DNA of 64,000 nucleotides, taken from contig NC_073361.2 of assembly GCF_027580225.2 (NCBI RefSeq), forward strand, positions 24,942,001 to 25,006,000. Direction: 5' to 3'. Below are positions 60,054-64,000 of this stretch, in pieces. The stretch is from Misgurnus anguillicaudatus. Lineage: Eukaryota > Chordata > Actinopteri > Cypriniformes > Cobitidae. The notes beneath the pieces are model-generated. The model did not search any database. It saw nothing but the letters and a program-made list of their open reading frames with translations, and was not told where the DNA came from. A program made the position numbers and the translations under genes. Positions within the stretch are counted from its first letter, which is position 1, and each line of letters begins with the position of its first letter.

Positions 60054-60810
60054 AACCAAAAAGAAGGTCTAAGAAGGAGCTAATAAAATATTTTAAATCA
60101 ATATTTAATGATCTTTACCTTACTTATGAGTTAAATAGCCGTGTAATAAGCGGGTTATTGTACAGGCAGATGGTTGTTAACATGAAATAAACCCCTTCAG
60201 TGTGATAAAAGACCCTCCACTTCTGCAATAAGAAGCGTATGCCTACTGTATACATTATTCTTTACTTAAACATAACCTTAAGCAAAATAAACTCTCTGAC
60301 TGCCCTCTTCTTGGGCTACCTGAGTTAATTTGCTTTCGTTGTGTTAAAATCTGATTGTCCTAATTTGCCTTGAGTCACATTATCTCATTAAGTACAAAGC
60401 AGGACATAAAAGAAAGTCTAGATAGGCTACAGCCAAGCCCAAAACCATAATCTCCGGGTAATGTTCTCTTGCATGCAAACACAGTGATGGTCAGGACATA
60501 AGCTCTGTTTCTGATTGCAGTTTTATCTCATTTGTGCACAGGATCGGCTGTGGACTGAATTTCAGATAACCTGCTCCACACAGATCACACCCCACAGGAC
60601 CTTCTGGATTATTTGTATGAAACTCTATTCACAATTTACAAATCAGTGTGTCCAGCTGCTGCAACCTCCCCCTAAAACATACACCATAACAATCTCATGG
60701 CAATGTTTATTTATGAAGTGGCTGATCTCATTCATGTGTTTTAGGACAATCTGCATTTGTCTCTGTGCACAGCAAAATCACCAGTGTTAAATGTATACTG
60801 TTGGTGTATA
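60054..60810. other. Unassigned non-coding stretch
   Basis: No gene or repeat copy recognised; a 91-codon frame (60515-60790) has no domain. Confidence 0.35.
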
Positions 60811-61992
60811 CACTCACCTAAAGGATTATTAGGAACACCATACTAATACGGTGTTTGACCCCTTTCGCCTTCAGAACTGCCTTAATTCTACATGGCATTG
60901 ATTCAACAAGGTGCTGAAAGCTTTAGAAATGTTGGCTCATATTGATAGGATAGCATCTTGCAGTTGATGGAGATTTGTAGGATGCACATCCAAGGCATGA
61001 AGCTCCCGTTATACCACATCCCAAAGATGCTCTATTGGGTTGAGATCTGGTGACTGTGGGGGCCATTTTAGTACAGTGAACTCATTGTCATGTTCAAGAA
61101 ACCAATTTGAAATGATTTGAGCTTTGTGACATGGTGCATTATCCTGCTGGAAATAGCCATCAGAGGATGGGAACATGGTGGTCATAAAGGGATGGGCATG
61201 GTCAGAAACAATGCTCAGGTAGGCTGTGGCATTTAAATGATGCCCAATTGGCACTAAGGGGCCTAAAGTGTGCCAAGAAAACATCCCCCACACCATTTCA
61301 CCACCAGCCTGCACAGTGGTAACAAGGCATGATGGATCCATGTTCTCATTCTGTTTACGCCAAATTCTGACTCTACCATCTGAATGTCATGAGCGAGACT
61401 CATCAGACCAGGCAACATTTTTCCAGTCTTCAACTGTCCGATTTTGGTGAGCTCGTGCAAATTGTAGCCACTTTATCCTGTAGTGGAGATAAGTGTTACC
61501 CGGTGGGGTAATCTGCTGTTATAGCCCATTCGCCTAAAGGTTGTGCGTGTTGTGGCTTCACAAATGCTTTGCTGCATACCTCGATTGTAATGAGTGGTTA
61601 TTTCAGTAAAAGTTGCTCTTCTATCAGCTTGAATCAGTCGGCTCATTTTCCTCTGACCTCTAGCATCAACGAGGCATTTTCACCCACAGGACTGCCGCAT
61701 ACTGGATGTTTTACCCTTTTCACACCATTCTTCGTAAACCCTAGAAATGGTTCTGCGTGAAAATCCCAGTAATTGAGCAAATTGTGAAATACTCAGACCG
61801 GCCTGTCTGCCACCAACAACCATGCCACGCTCAAAATAGCTTAAATCATCTTTCTTTCCCATTCTGACATTCAGTTTGGAGTTCAGGAGATTGACCAGGA
61901 CCACACCCCTAAATGCATTGAAGCAACTGCCATATCATTGGTTGATTAGATTGAAATTGAACAGGTGTTCCTAATAATCCTTTAGGTGAGTG
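60811..61992 (-). mobile_element. Tc1/mariner element, complete ends, DD36E type
   Basis: Both ends carry the same 29-bp inverted repeat (60811-60839 and 61964-61992), starting CACTCACCTAAAGGATT. TA flanks both ends (60809-60810, 61993-61994), the Tc1/mariner target duplication. The 1182-bp length is close to that of full autonomous members. One transposase pseudogene fills the element on the minus strand. The element is structurally whole but coding-dead, so it could move only with help from another copy. Confidence 0.92.
60818..61862 (-). pseudogene. Tc1/mariner transposase, inactivated
   Basis: Start chosen at MGKKDDLSYFERGM (61862). Residues ERGMVV to RRTISRVYEEW form the first helix-turn-helix of the paired-like DNA-binding region. 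Catalytic residues remain: Asp in WSDES (61402-61404), Asp in QQDNAPCHKA (61141-61143), Glu in PDLNPIEHLW (61030-61032). The last two are 37 codons apart, so 36 residues lie between them: DD36E, not the DD34E of classical Tc1. Breaks: TGA at 61680-61682, TGA at 61387-61389, TAA at 61009-61011, a frame change near 61470 and another near 60940. The DD36E group has been named Incomer in the literature; assignment here is by spacing only. The protein would cut and paste the element at TA sites in the nucleus. Confidence 0.88.
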
Positions 61993-61994
61993 TA

Positions 61995-63262
61995 TATGGG
62001 TACCACCAGGTAATGGTCAATTTTCAGGTTTTTAGGTAAAATAGAACTTGAATTTCATCTTTTCAGTGTGGACATTTACGGCCTGCTATATGCATTTTAT
62101 TCAAAACCCATCTGAGCTCGACTTTACCAAACTCATAAATGTTAAGAGACAAGGAAATGAAAGGGTCAAACATGCACCATCGTTTTAAATGAGAAAACCC
62201 CTTCACCCACCCACACTGCATCCCTGTGCCAGCAAGTTTTAATGGATCTGCTAAACGCTGAGCATCTGGCCATTTTTAAGCGCCTCATTATTCAGAAATC
62301 AATAGTGGAGAAAGATCCAAGAGTTTATATCTGCCCAACCTGTTCTCAGAGCAGTTTCAAAAGAAGAAAAACTGCTGATGCATCACACAGCGGGATATCG
62401 TTTTCTTGAAATTATTGTTCTTCTCGGAAAAAATTACATTTTTAAGTCACCAAAAATACTAACAGCGTGAGAGTAATAAGCATTTTCATTTCCATTTGCT
62501 GAAATAGGAAGAAGGTTTCTATTCTAATCAGCAGATGATTTTCAATCGTCGCAACCTTTCTGAACTCATCTAGTCCAATACTCCATCTTCCTACTTGCCA
62601 AATGCCTTCATATAAAAATAATCTGAGCTTTTTTAGACCGTTACCTCATCCATCTGGGACTTCAGCTATGTCCATTTCTTTGTTAAGTTAAGAGAAAACC
62701 ATAAGAAATAAAGCGAAGGTGTTTATGACTCAGACACAGCAAGTGATTCCTCCCGGGGATCAGATCATACAGCAACTCATTAAAAAGAGCTCACCTGTGT
62801 AAGCCAATGTGCCAGTGACATATTCGCTTCAGATGTCATCTTTTATATTTAGGATACAGGCTCCACCTCAAATTACATCTGGGGCTTGTCTGAGTTTGAC
62901 TGGCAGCCGGTCTTGGTAATCGGTAGAGGCAGATTTTCACAGACAGCTTGTCAAAAGCAGCCCGCATACGAGCCGGGCGAACATTTACTGCACTGATGCC
63001 CATCTGCTTTAGTGAGCCTGCGAAGGGTACAATTAGGCATGCTTAAGTATAAAAACATAGGGCTAAATATAATTCAGCAAAAACAGATGCGATTACAAAG
63101 CTCTACTTTTATAGAGCTCCCAAGAGCTTTTGAGATGTTTTTAATGAGTGTGTTTTTGAAACCGGTCCAATTGTTTTCTTAAAAATAGCAAAACAGTGAG
63201 ACTTAGAGCTTATTTTCACAATAGTTTAACTGAATTCAACATCCATTTATATTCAAATAAAC
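61995..63262. other. Repeat-poor non-coding block
   Basis: No repeat copy, tandem repeat or domain-bearing frame. Composition is more even than elsewhere, and from about 62480 to 63010 the sequence has the look of unique host DNA. It is a reasonable place for conserved non-coding elements, though nothing proves it. Confidence 0.3.
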
Positions 63263-63269
63263 TCAGATT

Positions 63270-63530
63270 ACTTGTCCAGATTTCTCTTCTTTCTCATGGT
63301 TCTTAGCAAACAAACAATAAAACAAACAAACAGGTAAAAAAAAAACTTTCATTCTATCTAAATAATGTGTATTTTTCTTTAAAAATAAATAATTGCATTT
63401 TTGTGAAGGTATTTTGTTAGAGATCAGATTCAGAACGATTATCAAAACATACACAGAGCTTAAAATAAATAAATATTTTTTTGCTTCAGTTTCTTTACAA
63501 ATTGGGTTGTAATTATTTTTTTTCTAAATC
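63270..63530. repeat. Dispersed cyprinid-type repeat, copy 3
   Basis: TTAGAGATCAGATTCAGAAC and GATTATCAAAACAT, with an ACAAACAAACA run upstream, in the same order as in 24965-25400. Confidence 0.55.
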
Positions 63531-63639
63531 CTCAACTGTGGGTAACATACTTATGCCGCAATAGTTAGCCTGTCTGGAACCAAGCTGATTTAAACCACAT
63601 CACTGTGTGACACTTGCATTACATGTGAACGGCCCCTAC

Positions 63640-64000
63640 GCTAATAGGATTTTGTTTCTCTCTCCCTGTCTCGTCCTCAACCTCGAGGACAATGAGACAA
63701 ACAGACCCAGTTCCGGTAAATGTAAAGGTCGGCACACGTCTGATCTACTGGCTGTCCTTCAACGTGATACCCAGCTGATGCCTGACCAACGACCACCGGC
63801 AGAACCCGCTTAATCTCCTTATCCGTTTACATGTGTGTGTGTATATATATATACCCAAGGGTTTTTCCCTCCTAGGACTTTTTTTTCCCCAGCAAAAAAA
63901 TCCGGAATTTTTTTCTCCTAGGGGGTTTTTCAAGCCGGGGAGGCAGCCTTCTTTGGCTTAATTTAGCACCCTCTTCTATACGTTACATTAGTAATACACA
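63640..64000. repeat. Unclassified repeat running off the window end
   Basis: GACCACCGGCAGAACCCGC, a TGTGTGTG-TATATATA run (63831-63852), CTCCTAGGACTTTTTTTTCC and CTCCTAGGGGGTTTTTCAAG. I recognise the composition from fish repeats with CTCCTAGGG-type ends but cannot name the family; it continues past 64000. Confidence 0.35.

Overview
This is eukaryotic, AT-rich, vertebrate-type DNA with no recognisable host protein-coding gene. The best fit is a teleost fish, probably a cypriniform (carp/zebrafish relative). Evidence: dense nested cut-and-paste DNA transposons and MITEs, tRNA-derived SINE tails of the fish HE1/DANA kind, long (GATA)n, (TATG)n and (TC)n microsatellites, and many short repeats I recognise as common in cyprinid genomes. 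The species assignment rests on recognition from memory, not on a search. There are no operons, CRISPR arrays or phage genes. The longest open frames (134-142 codons) lie in repeats or look like chance. The window is most likely intergenic or deep intronic.

Layout. 0.4-9.6 kb: a TTAA-flanked foldback element with a second MITE inside, a Harbinger-like fragment, a degenerate hAT MITE, a foldback with another MITE inside, two tandem foldbacks and small TA-flanked MITEs. 10-14.1 kb: degenerate transposon remains, including a 45-codon THAP zinc-finger start. 15.2-17.8 kb: a second copy of the first foldback, split by a 1.57-kb hAT and by a palindrome with an amplified spacer. 18.5-21.5 kb: a 2.9-kb hAT holding a Harbinger-like piece, itself split by a 1.1-kb hAT. 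21.6-26.4 kb: SINE and Tc1 fragments, a repeat-poor block, then a 2-kb palindrome containing a CpG-rich palindrome. 28-34.9 kb: TTAA elements, a MITE with a 9-bp target duplication, and hAT MITEs. 35.6-37.4 kb: a TTAA MITE broken by two hATs, one carrying a BED-finger exon remnant. 39.9-44.1 kb: nested MITEs, a SINE and a 1.46-kb foldback. 44.2-54 kb: microsatellites, hAT insertions and paired palindromes. 54.2-60.1 kb: a TTAA MITE, a near-complete Harbinger-like element, a hAT with a BED remnant and a hAT inside it, and another TTAA foldback. 60.8-62.0 kb: a whole Tc1/mariner element with a dead transposase whose catalytic spacing reads DD36E. 62-63.2 kb: repeat-poor sequence.

Nothing here works as a gene pathway. 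The coherent biology is the insertion history. Eight hAT-type insertions have perfect 8-bp target duplications and two more have one mismatch. Several insertions can be ordered in time because they interrupt each other, and in places a related uninterrupted copy elsewhere in the window shows the empty site. I did not find a convincing new functional system. The most distinctive observations are the DD36E element, two different elements inserted at the same point of two copies of one foldback, palindromes with amplified centres, and decayed BED and THAP DNA-binding domains of transposases.
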